Below are positions 45,526-57,005 of a DNA stretch of 64,000 nucleotides, in pieces (the stretch's first letter is position 1; each line of letters starts with the position of its first letter). A program made the translations under genes and the position numbers. A model generated the notes under the pieces. The model was not told the origin of the DNA, ran no database searches, and saw only the letters and a list, made by a program, of their open reading frames with translations. Origin of the DNA: Sialis fuliginosa. Its lineage: Eukaryota > Arthropoda > Insecta > Megaloptera > Sialidae. The stretch lies in assembly GCA_961205875.1 (NCBI GenBank), contig OY540812.1:186001-250000 (forward strand), in the 5' to 3' direction.

Positions 45526-45858
45526 TGTACATAATGACACAGTAATACTTAATTTTATTAATAAGAAATTAACAATTCATCCGTTGAATAAAATATAAGC
45601 CGGCGAGATTAATTATTAAGACAAACAAATAGTAAATTACTTGAAATTATACAAAACTATGCAGATATACATACATTCCCCCCCCATCTCCCCCCTCCCC
45701 CTACTTATATACAAATGCATACTGATTTATATCCAAACCACTTAAGTCATACAGCACATAAAGTGTTAATATTATTAATGATGAATACAAATGTCTAAAC
45801 TGCACCAGCTACTGTGTTGTGGTGTACATATGTATAATATTTACAGCTGTTTTAAACC
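45526..45858. other. AT-rich sequence with a C-run
   Basis: C-runs at 45678-45713; nothing else. Confidence 0.4.
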
Positions 45859-46799
45859 CAGTGGTGGCTCGTCAGGGTTTTCATTGTTATATATATATAT
45901 ATAAAAAGTATTAAATAATATCTGTAATCTAGTGTTTATAAGAACTTATTTCTGTATCAGAATTCACGTCTAAATATTATATTTTAAATATAAATACATA
46001 GATTATTATCTTTAATTAATATAACATGGTATTTATTTTAAAAAATACATTAAATTATAAAAATTGTGTTTTCTACATATTCTGTAATTTTTACAGCTTC
46101 GTAAAACTATTTGTATAGCATACGTTCTTTTCGATCGAATTTAATTAAATTTATAGTGTCAATATATATATAATAATATAATAGTAGTGACGTTAAAATA
46201 TTATATATAATTATTTTCAAAATTTCAGAAAAAATGTTTCAGTCAGGCGAAAAAGGGCGCTAAATATTGATACTACGGCGTGACGTTAGAAAGGTTCCCT
46301 TGAAGGGTTTTCAGGTTTTCTTTTTCAAATCAAAATTTAAACCTATATTTTTGTTACAGATTCGTAATTTAAATATTTTTAAAAATGTCCATTTTTTTTA
46401 TATGGAGCAAACTAAACAATAATTTTTTACTCGAAAACTATCAATTGGACGTTTTTATTTTAATTGTTACAGAAAAGTAGATTAAAAAAAATAATACCAT
46501 TAATTTTAATAGCAGTGAAAAAAATTGATTTCCTATTTTTCGGTTTTAGAATTCTACAGGACAAGTTTTATAAAATATTTATTCTGATCAAATTTTTAAT
46601 TTCGAATTATAACTAACGCCTGGAAAAATGACACGGCCTGCGCCTGACTTTAATTCAAATACCTATATCTCATTCAAATTTACATTATTCAACATTTATA
46701 TTAAGATATTATAATTAAATAAATAAATGTATTAATAAAATCATATCTAAGTAACTAATTTGACTGTTTAAAAATAAAGATCTAAACGAGCCGCTACTG
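45859..46799. mobile_element. Old hAT-like remnant, about 940 bp, upstream of the POU gene
   Basis: CAGTGGTGGCTCGTCAGG at the left and CGAGCCGCTACTG at the right are imperfect inverted ends. No 8-bp duplication and no transposase frame remain. Confidence 0.45.
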
Positions 46800-47399
46800 A
46801 TGTATTGTACGAGTACAAACAGTAGCTAGCATGTGTATACGCGGTATTCATATTTCAAACCAATTCGTTTTAATATTTTTGCATATCTAATACAATTATC
46901 TAACAAGTAAATGTCTATATATTTATTATCTTGTTGACTTGCGAATGCATACATTACTTTTATTACATATCTACATATTTGAGGTAGGTTACAAATGGAC
47001 TGTGTTTATTTTATAAATCTACGTTTATTGACAACAAACAACACTCATTAATTATATTATATATCCATATTAGTCAACAAATTAATATATATACACTACA
47101 CTAATCAATAGAAGGACAAAATTATATCGGTAATAAAAATATATAAGAATTACTTTTTTATAGCCTATTAAAAATAAATATAGAAATATAAAAATTGTAA
47201 AAAGAAAAACACTTTCTTCAAAAAGAAGAGTGATTATAATAAAAAATTATTTAATTTTATTACCATTTTTTTTATATCTCGAAACGAGTGCAAAACTTTT
47301 TTTTTTTTTTTTAAATTAAATTAAATTTAATATGTAATAGCTACTTGAAATATTTTTGAGCGTAAAGGTATATATTTATTGGGGAGGTAAAGGACAGAA
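46800..47399. other. AT-rich upstream flank of the POU gene
   Basis: No transposon family recognised. May hold enhancers; no specific site can be supported. Confidence 0.4.
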
Positions 47400-47930
47400 T
47401 GCAAACATAGATAATATTTGTGCGTCTATCCGGCCGGCGGCGCACACCTGTGTATAGCGGGAGCTCGACGTGTGCATCAGAGCGTGGCGCTATCAGAAAA
47501 TCAGTGGCCCGGCATTCACTCACACATCTACATATCCACAACAGACCATAATGTACATCAATTCATCCATCCATCTAGCGTGTGTACACACGGACTCGTC
47601 ACCGGCGTTGCTATAGTGTGCCTGTGCTGTCCCCCTCGCGTTGCTACGTTACACACATCCCCTCCACCACAGCGCTAACAGAGCGCTATCCCCACCACAC
47701 ACTCGCCGTGCGGTAGGCGTGGCTGGTGCACGCAATCGCAGTGCGCGCTGCGCGTGACGTCACACACAACCGACCACTCACACGCCGCCAATGGCGTTCG
47801 GAGTGGGGGACAGCGCTAGCTAGTGGTGACACCGCACTGGTTCCCCTTGAACCACGGCGACTCTCCGATGCCTTGCCGTGTCTCAGCCGACTCGAATCTA
47901 GTCAGTTCTGAGATGACTGTATGTAAAGAT
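47400..47930 (+). promoter_or_regulatory. GC/CpG-richer block upstream of the POU gene, putative promoter region
   Basis: Base composition changes sharply from the AT-rich flank to a CpG-containing block of about 500 bp. It lacks the repeats seen elsewhere and continues towards the GC-rich coding start. It contains a perfect TGACGTCA palindrome (CREB/ATF or bZIP type) at 47755-47762, a GC-alternating GTGCGCGCTGCGCG just before it that resembles an NRF-1/Ewg site, and a CCAAT box at 47788-47792. An initiator-like TCAGT lies at 47902-47906. No convincing TATA box or DPE was found. The small reading frames across this block, on both strands, look like GC-rich shadows. The transcription start is inferred. 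Confidence 0.55.
47755..47762. promoter_or_regulatory. Perfect CRE palindrome TGACGTCA in the putative POU promoter
   Basis: An eight-base perfect bZIP-type palindrome about 620 bp before the POU start codon, inside the GC-rich block and 26 bp before a CCAAT box. The same octamer occurs twice in each family G transposon of this window, but no G sequence surrounds this one. Confidence 0.4.
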
Positions 47931-48381
47931 AGAATCATATTAAGCGCAACACTCTGACACACTTGTCTGTCAACTTTAGTTCTATGTTTTTGTGTAATCG
48001 TTTCGTGTTCTATTCGTGAGTGATATTTCGAATTGACATTTACAATACCTGCAAACAGTGACTTTGGTTTATATTTGTGTGTTGGTTTTAATTAGTTTTA
48101 CAATTTATTCAAGGACTTTCGAAAAAAACAAACATTGTTTATGTGGATACATATTGATGAAATGCTCAGCTTGCAAGACGATTAATTGTACAGAGTATTT
48201 TGTAGTTGAATTGAAATAATATACAAAAGATTGAAATAGAATTATCAGTGCAACTGTTTGATGGATGAAGTGTATTCCAGAGGATGATATTGGATAGTGA
48301 CGTAAAGTAAACTCCAGTAGGTGACAACACCAAGCAGTCAAGCTGGAGTGCGTAAGCGCGCCTAATCGGGCGCATAACCTG
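47931..48381 (+). other. Probable 5' untranslated leader of the POU gene, with upstream ATGs
   Basis: Repeat-free sequence between the GC-rich block and the start codon. It contains several short upstream ATGs, for example one at 47912 that opens a 14-codon frame ending in TGA, and later ones around 48158, 48260 and 48281. If transcription starts near 47900 these would be upstream ORFs that could damp translation. No convincing splice-acceptor-and-exon arrangement is obvious, so a contiguous leader is the simplest reading. Confidence 0.4.
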
Positions 48382-49599
48382 ATGTCCGCGGCGACCTACC
48401 TGCCGGCGTCAGGAGATCTAGATGGCTCCGTGGTCGGTATGAACGTGCTCGGTCACTACGGCGGCGGAGGCGCCGGCCACGGAGGCGGCGGGGCTTCACC
48501 GCGCTCCGCCGCCGACGCCGGCGAGATGAAGTACGTCCCGACACAACACCACCATCACCACCACCACCATCACCAGGTGGCCAGTTCGCCGTCGCCCGGG
48601 AACCATCCGGTATCGCATCCGTGGGTCAGTCTGCAAGCGGGCGCCGCAGACCCGTGGGCCGCGTCGATGGGAATGCACAGCCACCACCAGGACGTGAAAC
48701 CGTTGCAGGAGCACCATCACCGTCAGCAGCAGTGGCACTCGCCGGCCGCGCATTACAACCCGGGTGCCGGCAGTCCGCTGCAGCACTATCACGCCGCTAT
48801 GAACGGCATGCTGAGCCACCATCACCAAGCGGCGGCCGCTGTCGGACCCGGTGGACAGATGCACCACGCAGTCGGTGCTCTCAGAGATATGCATTCACCG
48901 GGGGCCCTTCACGGTCACGTGCCCTCGCATCCCTCCGAGAGAGACGTCAGCGGCGGTGAAGAGGACACGCCGACTAGCGACGACTTGGAGGCGTTCGCTA
49001 AACAGTTTAAACAACGTAGAATCAAGCTGGGTTTCACCCAGGCGGACGTGGGGCTCGCGTTGGGAACCTTGTACGGTAACGTGTTCTCCCAGACCACGAT
49101 ATGTCGTTTCGAAGCGCTCCAATTAAGTTTTAAAAATATGTGTAAATTAAAACCCCTGTTACAAAAATGGTTGGAGGAGGCCGATTCAACGACAGGGTCA
49201 CCGACGTCTATTGATAAGATAGCGGCGCAGGGACGCAAGAGAAAGAAACGAACGAGTATCGAAGTTAGCGTTAAAGGTGCTTTAGAACAACATTTTCATA
49301 AACAACCTAAACCAAGTGCACAAGAAATCTCATCGTTAGCGGACAGTTTACAGCTTGAAAAGGAAGTGGTTAGAGTTTGGTTTTGTAACAGAAGACAGAA
49401 AGAGAAGCGGATGACGCCGCCGAATACTTTAGGGGGCGAGATGATGGATGGTATGGGAGCACCCCCGACACACATGCACGGGGGTTACCACCACGCGGAC
49501 ATGCACGGTAGTCCTATGGGCGGCCAGAGTCACAGCCACTCGCCGCCCATGTTGAGCCCTCAAGCGATTGCCGCGGGTCACCAATTAGCTGCACACTAG
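48382..49599 (+). CDS. vvl: Class III POU-homeodomain transcription factor (vvl/drifter/POU3F type), single exon
   Basis: Nuclear sequence-specific DNA-binding protein of 405 residues. Seen: a Gly-, Ala- and His-rich N-terminal region with nine consecutive His at residues 56-64; a POU-specific domain at about 194-268 with the recognition-helix motif [11 protein letters not shown] at 236-246; a short linker at about 269-285; and a POU homeodomain at about 286-345. The homeodomain has a basic N-terminal arm (RKRKKR) and the helix-3 motif WFCN at 333-336, with Cys at homeodomain position 50 as in all POU proteins, followed by RRQKEKRM. The tail is Met-, His- and Gly-rich and ends GHQLAAH. Known: in flies this class directs tracheal, glial, neuronal and wing-vein development, and class III genes are often intronless, as here. 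The start chosen is the first in-frame ATG after a TGA at 48322-48324; its context is weak (C at -3), and Met19 is an alternative. No frameshift or missing key residue. The first half uses GC-rich codons, and the codons become more AT-rich from about 49100. Orthology to vvl is inferred from the domain class. Confidence 0.95.
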   Translation: MSAATYLPASGDLDGSVVGMNVLGHYGGGGAGHGGGGASPRSAADAGEMKYVPTQHHHHHHHHHQVASSPSPGNHPVSHPWVSLQAGAADPWAASMGMHSHHQDVKPLQEHHHRQQQWHSPAAHYNPGAGSPLQHYHAAMNGMLSHHHQAAAAVGPGGQMHHAVGALRDMHSPGALHGHVPSHPSERDVSGGEEDTPTSDDLEAFAKQFKQRRIKLGFTQADVGLALGTLYGNVFSQTTICRFEALQLSFKNMCKLKPLLQKWLEEADSTTGSPTSIDKIAAQGRKRKKRTSIEVSVKGALEQHFHKQPKPSAQEISSLADSLQLEKEVVRVWFCNRRQKEKRMTPPNTLGGEMMDGMGAPPTHMHGGYHHADMHGSPMGGQSHSHSPPMLSPQAIAAGHQLAAH

Positions 49600-51016
49600 C
49601 ATTTCCTTTCTTGGGCCTCATCCAACGGTGTTCATCATACCCCTGATGTGCACCAGCACCACGACCACGGGTAAACCCTACCCGTGCGTTCAAACAAGGT
49701 GACAAACTTCTACTAGCAACATACTGAGGTATCTTTTGTAATAGAACCGCATTCTGTCCAAGCTCAACAAGGATGTGGCGGCGGATCTCTTCAGAGTGCG
49801 AATGTGAAACACAAAATAATGCGTGCGTGAAATCAAAAATTTATTCCATAATGGCTGCGCTCGTTTCACCAAAAATCGGTGAGCAAAATTTCATTTCTTT
49901 TGCTCGATAGCTAAGATACATAAATCCCTTTTCAAAATTTTTTTATATATATTTTGAGCTTGCATTACATTTTACCAATTTTGAAAATTTGAGCCATGTA
50001 TGCCGACGGCATATACATTTTTTTTCGATGAAAAGTATCTCGCATTCGCGTTTCTAGAGTAAAATATATTTTTCTCTACCTCATGTTTTGAATTTGTCAT
50101 TAGAGGCCCAAGGATAAGATTATTAAATAAGTGTGCGTGCAAAACAAAGACATGTAAAACTAGGTTATTTTAAAACAATTTGTAAATATGACAATATATA
50201 ATTACGATGTTGTACACAATTTTTGTAAAAATAGATACGCAAACAAAGAGAAAGTAAAAAAAACTGTAAATATAATTAATAATAACAAAATACGATAAAA
50301 TTAAAAGAAGTGTGAATGACGTGTATAAAATTATAAACAAATGTGACTTTGTAGAGATTTTAAGGGAGACAACAATTGTATGTTTTTATGTTGGTATATA
50401 AACTTTGTAAAATTATACCTATTTTTGTCAAAAAATTCAACGAACTTTTTATATTTGCGTTTTAATTTTTTTTTTAATATTATTTAGTTAATTTACACGA
50501 ATCACTCGTAAATAATTATTGTTTATTTTCTGTGAAAATCAAGTGCAAATTGTTAGCAATGTTTATTAATTAATATTATTTGTTTTTTTTTTATGTAATA
50601 TTTCTTGTTGGATGACAAAAACTTTTAGATTTAGTTTATTTTTGCCGTACTTTGTAATATTTTTTTGCATTGTATTTTTGCTGCATTAAACAAATTATGT
50701 TTTGTGATTTTTGAAATAATTTATTTTTTAACGTCGCGATCTCGAATTGTAATAATTATTCAGATACATTCATTGACTAGTCATAGATGAATTAAAATAG
50801 GAAAAAAAATGTCACAAAGTATTTTCATATATATTACATTATTGCTAGTCACAATGATTTTTTGATTTTGTTTGGGTAATTTGTTTAATTCAGCATAATT
50901 TGTTTTATATAGTTTCACAAATCTAATAGTTAAGTATTTGAGAAAAACTGACCTTAAGAAATGACCCCCGTTGAGCTGTATACATACGTGTGTATTGAAC
51001 TCTTTTCATAAATAAA
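49600..51016 (+). other. Probable 3' UTR of the POU gene
   Basis: About 1.4 kb of AT-rich sequence directly after the TAG stop contains none of the transposon families that fill the rest of the window; the first repeat (family A) starts at 51251. It holds two exact Pumilio-type elements TGTAAATA (50181-50188 and 50265-50272), U-rich tracts, a K-box-like TGTGAT near 50702, and ends at an AATAAA at 51011-51016. Absence of repeats plus these motifs suggests a selected, long 3' UTR as in other developmental regulators. Extent and motif use are inferred. Confidence 0.5.
51011..51016 (+). terminator. Candidate polyadenylation signal AATAAA for the POU gene
   Basis: A canonical hexamer preceded by a long U-rich stretch and followed by a GT/T-rich stretch within 40 bases (GTGTATATATTT). 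It is the clearest candidate before the transposon at 51251. An earlier ATTAAA near 50684 is an alternative. Confidence 0.4.
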
Positions 51017-51250
51017 GAAACTATGATTATATAAGTGTATATATTTATGATTAAATAATAATTATTACCTATATTTGTTGTACGGTGTGACAAAGAGTAA
51101 AATTAAATTGAGAAAATGTTTTTAAAAAATACCAAATGTCTTTTATTTTTTGATAATTTCATTCATTTTCTTTTCAGGTTTTTCAAAAAAAAAAAAAATT
51201 ATTAGTGCATAAAAAATATAATAAATTGGTGAAAAAGGTATACAGAATTA

Positions 51251-51518
51251 AGGTACTCTGGCACCAGTCTTGGACTGTACCCCACAGAATGGTGGACATT
51301 TAAACTAATTATTTATTTATTAATTATTATATGTATTATCATAGAAATTGCTTTACATTGTTTCAAATTTTACGATACTTTATTCTATAACTTTTGTGGT
51401 GTCCATTACTGGTTTTACTTTATCCATTATTGGAGAAAAAACAAACAAAATAAAAGGCTATTTTTATTAGTAACATGAGTTCATGCTTTTAAAGTGGCCA
51501 ACACTGGTACCAGTACCT
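51251..51518 (+). mobile_element. Family A MITE, internally deleted, both termini intact
   Basis: AGGTACTCTGGCACCAGTC and GGTACCAGTACCT with TA at 51249-51250 and 51519-51520; the 5' core up to GGTGGACATT is missing. First repeat after the POU 3' UTR. Confidence 0.85.
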
Positions 51519-52565
51519 TATAAGTTACTAAAAAAATATTAAGAAAAAAATTTAAAAAAAGATCCTGAAATTATCTTCGAAGAAAATATTTCAAAGATAA
51601 AAATCAATTTTACGTAAAAATAACAATTCTAATAAATATTTTTTAAAACTATTTCAGAAATATTTTATTAAAATCAAAAAAATTGTGAGTATATCTACAA
51701 TAAGTACCTATGCCTTTTGTGTAGGAATGTGTCTATATATAAGATACTAATTAGCTTCAATTATATTTAGACAAATGTAAGTGACATTTTTATTTACAAA
51801 CGAAAAGTTAAATATTAAAAATACAAATAAAGAAATATACGTTATCAGTTGTAGGGATTTTTTTAATAAACATTTGTACTGTTTATAACATACAAAGATA
51901 TAAATTGAGTAATTTTGAACTATAATATATATTTTAAAAAATTTAGAAATAATTTCGATATTTAAAAAACTTGTTAAAATTTTTAACAGTATATAATTTT
52001 TTTGACGTACACTTGTATTTTTTAAATTCCTATACTGATAAACACTTACACCTGACCCCCTGCATTAAGATATAAATTAATTTAAATAAGTCGCAGTTAC
52101 GTGATATATAAATTATATTTTTTAATAATTTTTTTTGAATGAAATAAAAAAATTATTTTGTAACAGTTATTTCTAGAAAATGTAGGTTTTAAACTTTATT
52201 ATTGGTTATTAATGACATATAAAAAGAATACATAAATATTATGACAAATTTTAAATGACATAACACATCAAAAATTTAAATAAATGCCAAGGTTTTACTT
52301 TGATCAAATAAAAATCAGAAGCTAACTAAGATAAAATTAAAATGTGTTTTTTATTAGCCAGGTATGAAAAAATATAATAATTTTGAAGGACACATACTCT
52401 ATGTTCATTTTAACTAATAAAAAATAAAGTTATAACATTAATATATTATATAGAATTAAAACAAAATAAAAAATTAAAGTTAAACTATAAATATATTGAT
52501 TTTACCTCTCTTTTATGGATAGTTAAAAACCGTTTCCTGTTTGGCAACATAGTACTTTGAAACTG
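51519..52565. other. AT-rich gene-free stretch
   Basis: About 1 kb of low-complexity A/T DNA without family or frame. Confidence 0.5.
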
Positions 52566-53062
52566 TAAATATAATAAAACGCAACGTCTATCTGTCTGTC
52601 TGTCCGTTACAGAACCACTACGTGTTTTTTTTAAATGTTCTTTGGCCAAATTTTAATATATAATTTTTGACTGTTTGTTACCTTTTTACGGCTAAACCGA
52701 TCTTGATGAAATTTGGCAGGGAGGTAGCTTACATCCTAAGGAAGGACATAGGTTACTTTTTTATGTCTGAACGATGTCGCGGATAACAGCAAGTTATTTA
52801 TATAAATTACATTTGAATACGAATTATTTTGGACGCCGCGCCGATGTTAATTTATCTACATTAAGTTTAGGTCTGTAGTAAATGATAATATTATAAAACG
52901 CAACGTCTGTCTGTCTGTCCGTTAATGCACTTATCACTCAAGAACCACTACGTATTTTTTTTTTTTAGTCAGGTTTTTGACTGTTACCTTTTCACGGCTA
53001 AACCGATCTTGATGAAATTTGGTAGGGAAATAGCTTGTATCCTAAGGAAGAATCGTGGGTAA
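52566..53062 (+). mobile_element. Family M, two partial copies in tandem
   Basis: AAAACGCAACGTCT plus (CTGT)n, CCGTTA, AACCACTACGT, CGGCTAAACCGATCTTGATG, AAATTTGG.AGGGA.TAGC and TCCTAAGGAAG occur at 52577-52755 and again at 52895-53050. Confidence 0.7.
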
Positions 53063-53063
53063 C

Positions 53064-53552
53064 AGCATAGATCAAACCTGTGGACGGCGCAAATCATTTG
53101 ATTAACATGGGAAAAATTACTTTTTTACTTACGCGTGAATATCTCGTTGAAGAATATTTTTTTGAAAATTTCTCAGGGGAATATTTTGTAGAGAATTAAG
53201 TGCTCAATTCATAAATCCAATAAATTTTAAGAAATGTTTGTTTAAAAAGTATATTACCTACTTTTTATGCTAATGTTTAAACGAACATATCTTTAAAAAT
53301 ATTCGATCTATGAATTGAGCACTTGGAATCTTTCTTGTAAGAAATTTAATGCTCTATGATATGCTGTTGTAAGAAATTAAAATAAATAAATTTTTCATCG
53401 AGATATTCACGCTTAATTTTTCCCATGTGGAAAAAGACTCGGTTTGCGCCGTCCACAGGTTTGATCTATTAGTCTGAAATTTTGGAACAATTAACTATTG
53501 ATCCAAGGCTTGCGGGACCGAAAAAATAAAAATTAATAAAAAAACACTGAAG
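53064..53552. mobile_element. Family F fold-back element, left end truncated
   Basis: Starts within the left arm (AGATCAAACCTGTGGACGGC) and runs through the palindrome to ACCGAAAAAATAAAAATT and AAAAAACACTGA. Confidence 0.8.
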
Positions 53553-53629
53553 CAAGAGAAAACAATCGTCTTCCAAATATTGTTTCAAATAAATAAAGAA
53601 ATGTTTTCATCTAACAGTGGAAAGGGGGT

Positions 53630-53790
53630 AATAAGTAATTTTTCCCATGTTAATCAAATGGTTTGCGCCGTCCACAGGTTTGATCTATGAATCTGAATTT
53701 TTGGGACAATTAACTTTTGATCCAAAGCTAAAACATAGGCCTGCGGTACCGAAAAAATAAAAATAAAAAAAACATCCTAAATACATAGTA
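53630..53790 (-). mobile_element. Family F, solo right arm
   Basis: GTAATTTTTCCCATG, GCGCCGTCCACAGGTTTGATC, GATCCAAAGCTAAAACATAG, AAAACATCCTAA. Follows the previous copy at 78 bp. Confidence 0.75.
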
Positions 53791-54243
53791 AAGGAGTAAG
53801 TAATACATATTTAAAATAATTTGGTTTCACTGCGATATCTATCGGTTAAATAAGTTTTATCAACGGATTAATTAGCGCGGTATAAGATGTACAGAATGCT
53901 ATTACCTGGCTGTCGCTTCGGGGACTTTCGATTGTACAAAAAATCTGTCCGCTCTAACTGAATTATAGCATATAATAGTAGTAAATAATAGCTGAAACCC
54001 TGTACATAATTCCAGTGGTAGGATTGCTCCAAGCTAAATTGTTACGGACTTCTTGTTCGAACTGTGTACAGACAGACGGACGCGGGGACAATAAGGTATT
54101 TGCAAATTAATGAATATTGTGTTTAAATGATTATTATAATTCTACTAAAATGGGTTTTGTTATTTATAGATACACGTTTTTGTTTTTAACTAGTTTTGAT
54201 CGGGGTTATTTAAAGTGATTTTAACAATAATTAGATTTCGTAT
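53791..54243. other. Sequence without recognised feature; GC patch 53870-54095
   Basis: No frame or repeat seen. Confidence 0.4.
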
Positions 54244-55070
54244 TAAAAAAACATCTGCCAAGTAAATGCACAGTGCTTCCTCGTGCTAAATTCACTAAAA
54301 CCGATAGTGTTCAGATAAATTGCCTGGCATTGGTTAACCATTTAATTTTTATACAAATTTTACTAAAAAATCTTAGTTCGAATTTTTTCTTAAAACGCAC
54401 CTGAATATTTTTTCATATATTTTTAATTTTTTGACAATTTCAATCTAAATCTAAATTTATGCAAATGTCAAAATGACATTTAAAACGCCAAAGTGACATT
54501 TAAAACGTCAAAATGACACTTAATATATCCAATCAAATATCAATTTAGAAAAACAAAACACGAATTTTTAAAATTATTTTAGATAAATCTTTGTAAGAAT
54601 ATTTTACAACAAACGTAGTAAACCCATATTATAGGAAATTTAATTCTCTACAAAAAATATTCTATAAAATTTTCTCGTAACATGTGTCGTTCTTGAGATA
54701 TCTTGAAAAAATAAATATTTTGGGGTGTCACCCCTCCCCCTTACACACGATTTTGATGATTTTGAAATGGGACCGTCCTCAAACCAAACCAAACCATCCG
54801 ACCAAGTTTCAATAATATCAGTTCAGTGGTTCATGAGTTATGCGTGTGACAAGGATTCAGGGGACAGACGGACGGACGGACACACGGACACACGGACGGA
54901 CAGACAGACAGACACGGAACGAAAAGTGTTTGTCTTGACGTGAAACGGATAAATAAATTTAAAATTTTGAAATTGGAGAACTTTTTTTTTGTCTCAATCT
55001 GAAACGATCACAAAGCTTCTCGTATCTTCGATATTGCGAGGAAGCAAAAATAAGTAAAACCGATTTAAAA
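54244..55070 (+). mobile_element. Family N dispersed repeat, longest copy
   Basis: From AAAAACATCTGCCAAGTAAA through CCCTCCCCCTTACACACG, (GGACGGACA)n at 54868-54915, CGAAAAGTGTTTGTCTTGAC to ATTGCGAGGAAGCAA. Contains three near-copies of AAAATGACATT-type phrases at 54464-54520. Confidence 0.78.
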
Positions 55071-56030
55071 AAAATGCTAAAATGTATATAATAATTATTT
55101 GAAGTCGGTTTTATATTTTTCTTTCTTATTAAATTTAATTATTAGGTACTTTCTAGTATAAATTTTTATTTATTTTAATGTATTTCTAAAATCAATAATA
55201 CATACAAAACTAAATCAGTTATCATGTTATGATCTAAAACAATCGATTCAACTGTTCTAAATGTAAATGTATAGATGTAAATATCATATTCATTAATTTT
55301 CGGTTAGTTTCGAATTCTGGTAAATATTAAGTATTAGAAAAAAATTGGAATATTTTTTTGTATGATTATAAATTAATTTTTTTTGCAACACATATCTGAT
55401 ATTTATTTAATATTGACGGTGCAAGTGAAAAATAAATAAATATATAAGTGACACTGTCATGCACTAAAGCTTGCAGTTGGATAAAAAAATATTTTTTTCA
55501 TATTTTTAGTAGAATTAGTTGTTTTTTTTAGCTTATTAAATTTGTGATTTGTTATGTCACTTATTTTTTAGTGAAAATGGTTTTACTGTAATATAATATA
55601 TGATATTTTTACCGACGTAATATACATTATTATAATATTTTTATACAGTGTATATTTTTTTTATTCGTTTATTTGTATTAAATATATAATAAGTTTCGAT
55701 TAAATATAATGATATAGTATCGACGATAACTGTCATTACAGAAAAATAACTCATCGTAGTAATAAAATTGTAATTATTATAATTATAATTGTTCTTATAT
55801 GTCGAGTTAAAAAAACCGTATATTACATATCTTACCTTTATACATATATGTAATTATATACTATATATAAAAAACCAAACAGGAGCTCTTCTATAGCATG
55901 TGTAATATATGAATCACATAATATAGTTTTTTTATAATTTAATAATCGTATTGGAAAAAGACTGGAGATATTTAATCTATGTAAAAGCAAAAATACCCTA
56001 AATTCTAATTTGTTATTTTTATTTTTAAAT
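55071..56030. other. AT-rich gene-free stretch
   Basis: Very AT-rich; the minus-strand frame at 55838-56095 runs into the satellite and is not credible. Confidence 0.45.
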
Positions 56031-56034
56031 TTTG

Positions 56035-57005
56035 ATACTAGTCGTACATACATACAAATCATGCAATAAACCGCTAAAGTGTTAATAAACGTCAAGGAAC
56101 TGTCTTATAAGATTGATTCCACGTTTAAAAATCTTTGCAAGCTAATTTTTTTTATAATACTGGACATTTTGTATTTTAATTTCGTATTTAGTCTATCGAT
56201 TGAATATCTTATGAAGTTAGTACTCGCAAATACATACAATAAAACAATAAAGTGTTAATAAACGTCAAGGAACTGTCATATAAGTTTGATATCCCGTTTT
56301 AAAGTGCTTACAAACTAATTTTTAGTTTTTTCTGGATATTTATATTTTAATTTCATATTTAATCTATTAATCGAATGTCCTATGAAGTTAGTACTCGTAC
56401 ATACATACAATAAACCAAAAAAGTGTTAGTAAACGTCAAGGAACTGTCATATAAATTTGATACCCCGTTTTAAAGTGCTTGCAAACTAATTTTTAATTTT
56501 GTTTTGGATATTTATATTTTAATTTCATATTTAATCTATTGATCGAATGTCTTATATAATTAGTACTCGCACATACATATAATGAACCAATAAAGTGTTA
56601 GTAAACGTCAAGGAACTGTCGTAAATGTTTGATACTCCGTTTCAAAGTGCTTGCAAACTGATTTTTAGTTTTTTTTTTGATATTTATATTTTAATTTCAT
56701 ATTTAATCTATCGAACGAATGTCTTATGAAGTTAGTACTCATACATACATATAGTAAAACAATAAAGGGTTAATAAACGTCAAGGAACTGTCGTATAAGT
56801 TTGATACCCCGTTTTAAAGTGCTTGCAAACTAATTTTTAGTTTTTTTTGGATAGTTAATCTATCGAACGAATGTCTTATGAAGTTAGTACTCGCACATAC
56901 ATACAGTAAAACAATAATGTGTTAGTAAACGTCAAGGAACTGTCATATAAGTTTGATATCCCGTTTTAAAGTGCTTGCAAACTAATTTTTTCGATTTTAA
57001 TTTTA
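56035..57005 (+). repeat. Six-unit satellite, about 172-bp period
   Basis: AACGTCAAGGAACTGTC recurs near 56089, 56262, 56433, 56606, 56777 and 56927. Other unit markers are CCCGTTTTAAAGTGCTTGCA, ATCTAT.GA.CGAATGTC and ATGAAGTTAGTACTCG. The last interval is about 150 bp because of a deletion. Confidence 0.92.

Noticed and set aside
48362-49238. Several frames of 60-132 codons overlapping the POU gene on both strands
   Set aside because: GC-rich shadows of the true frame; none has a recognisable domain.
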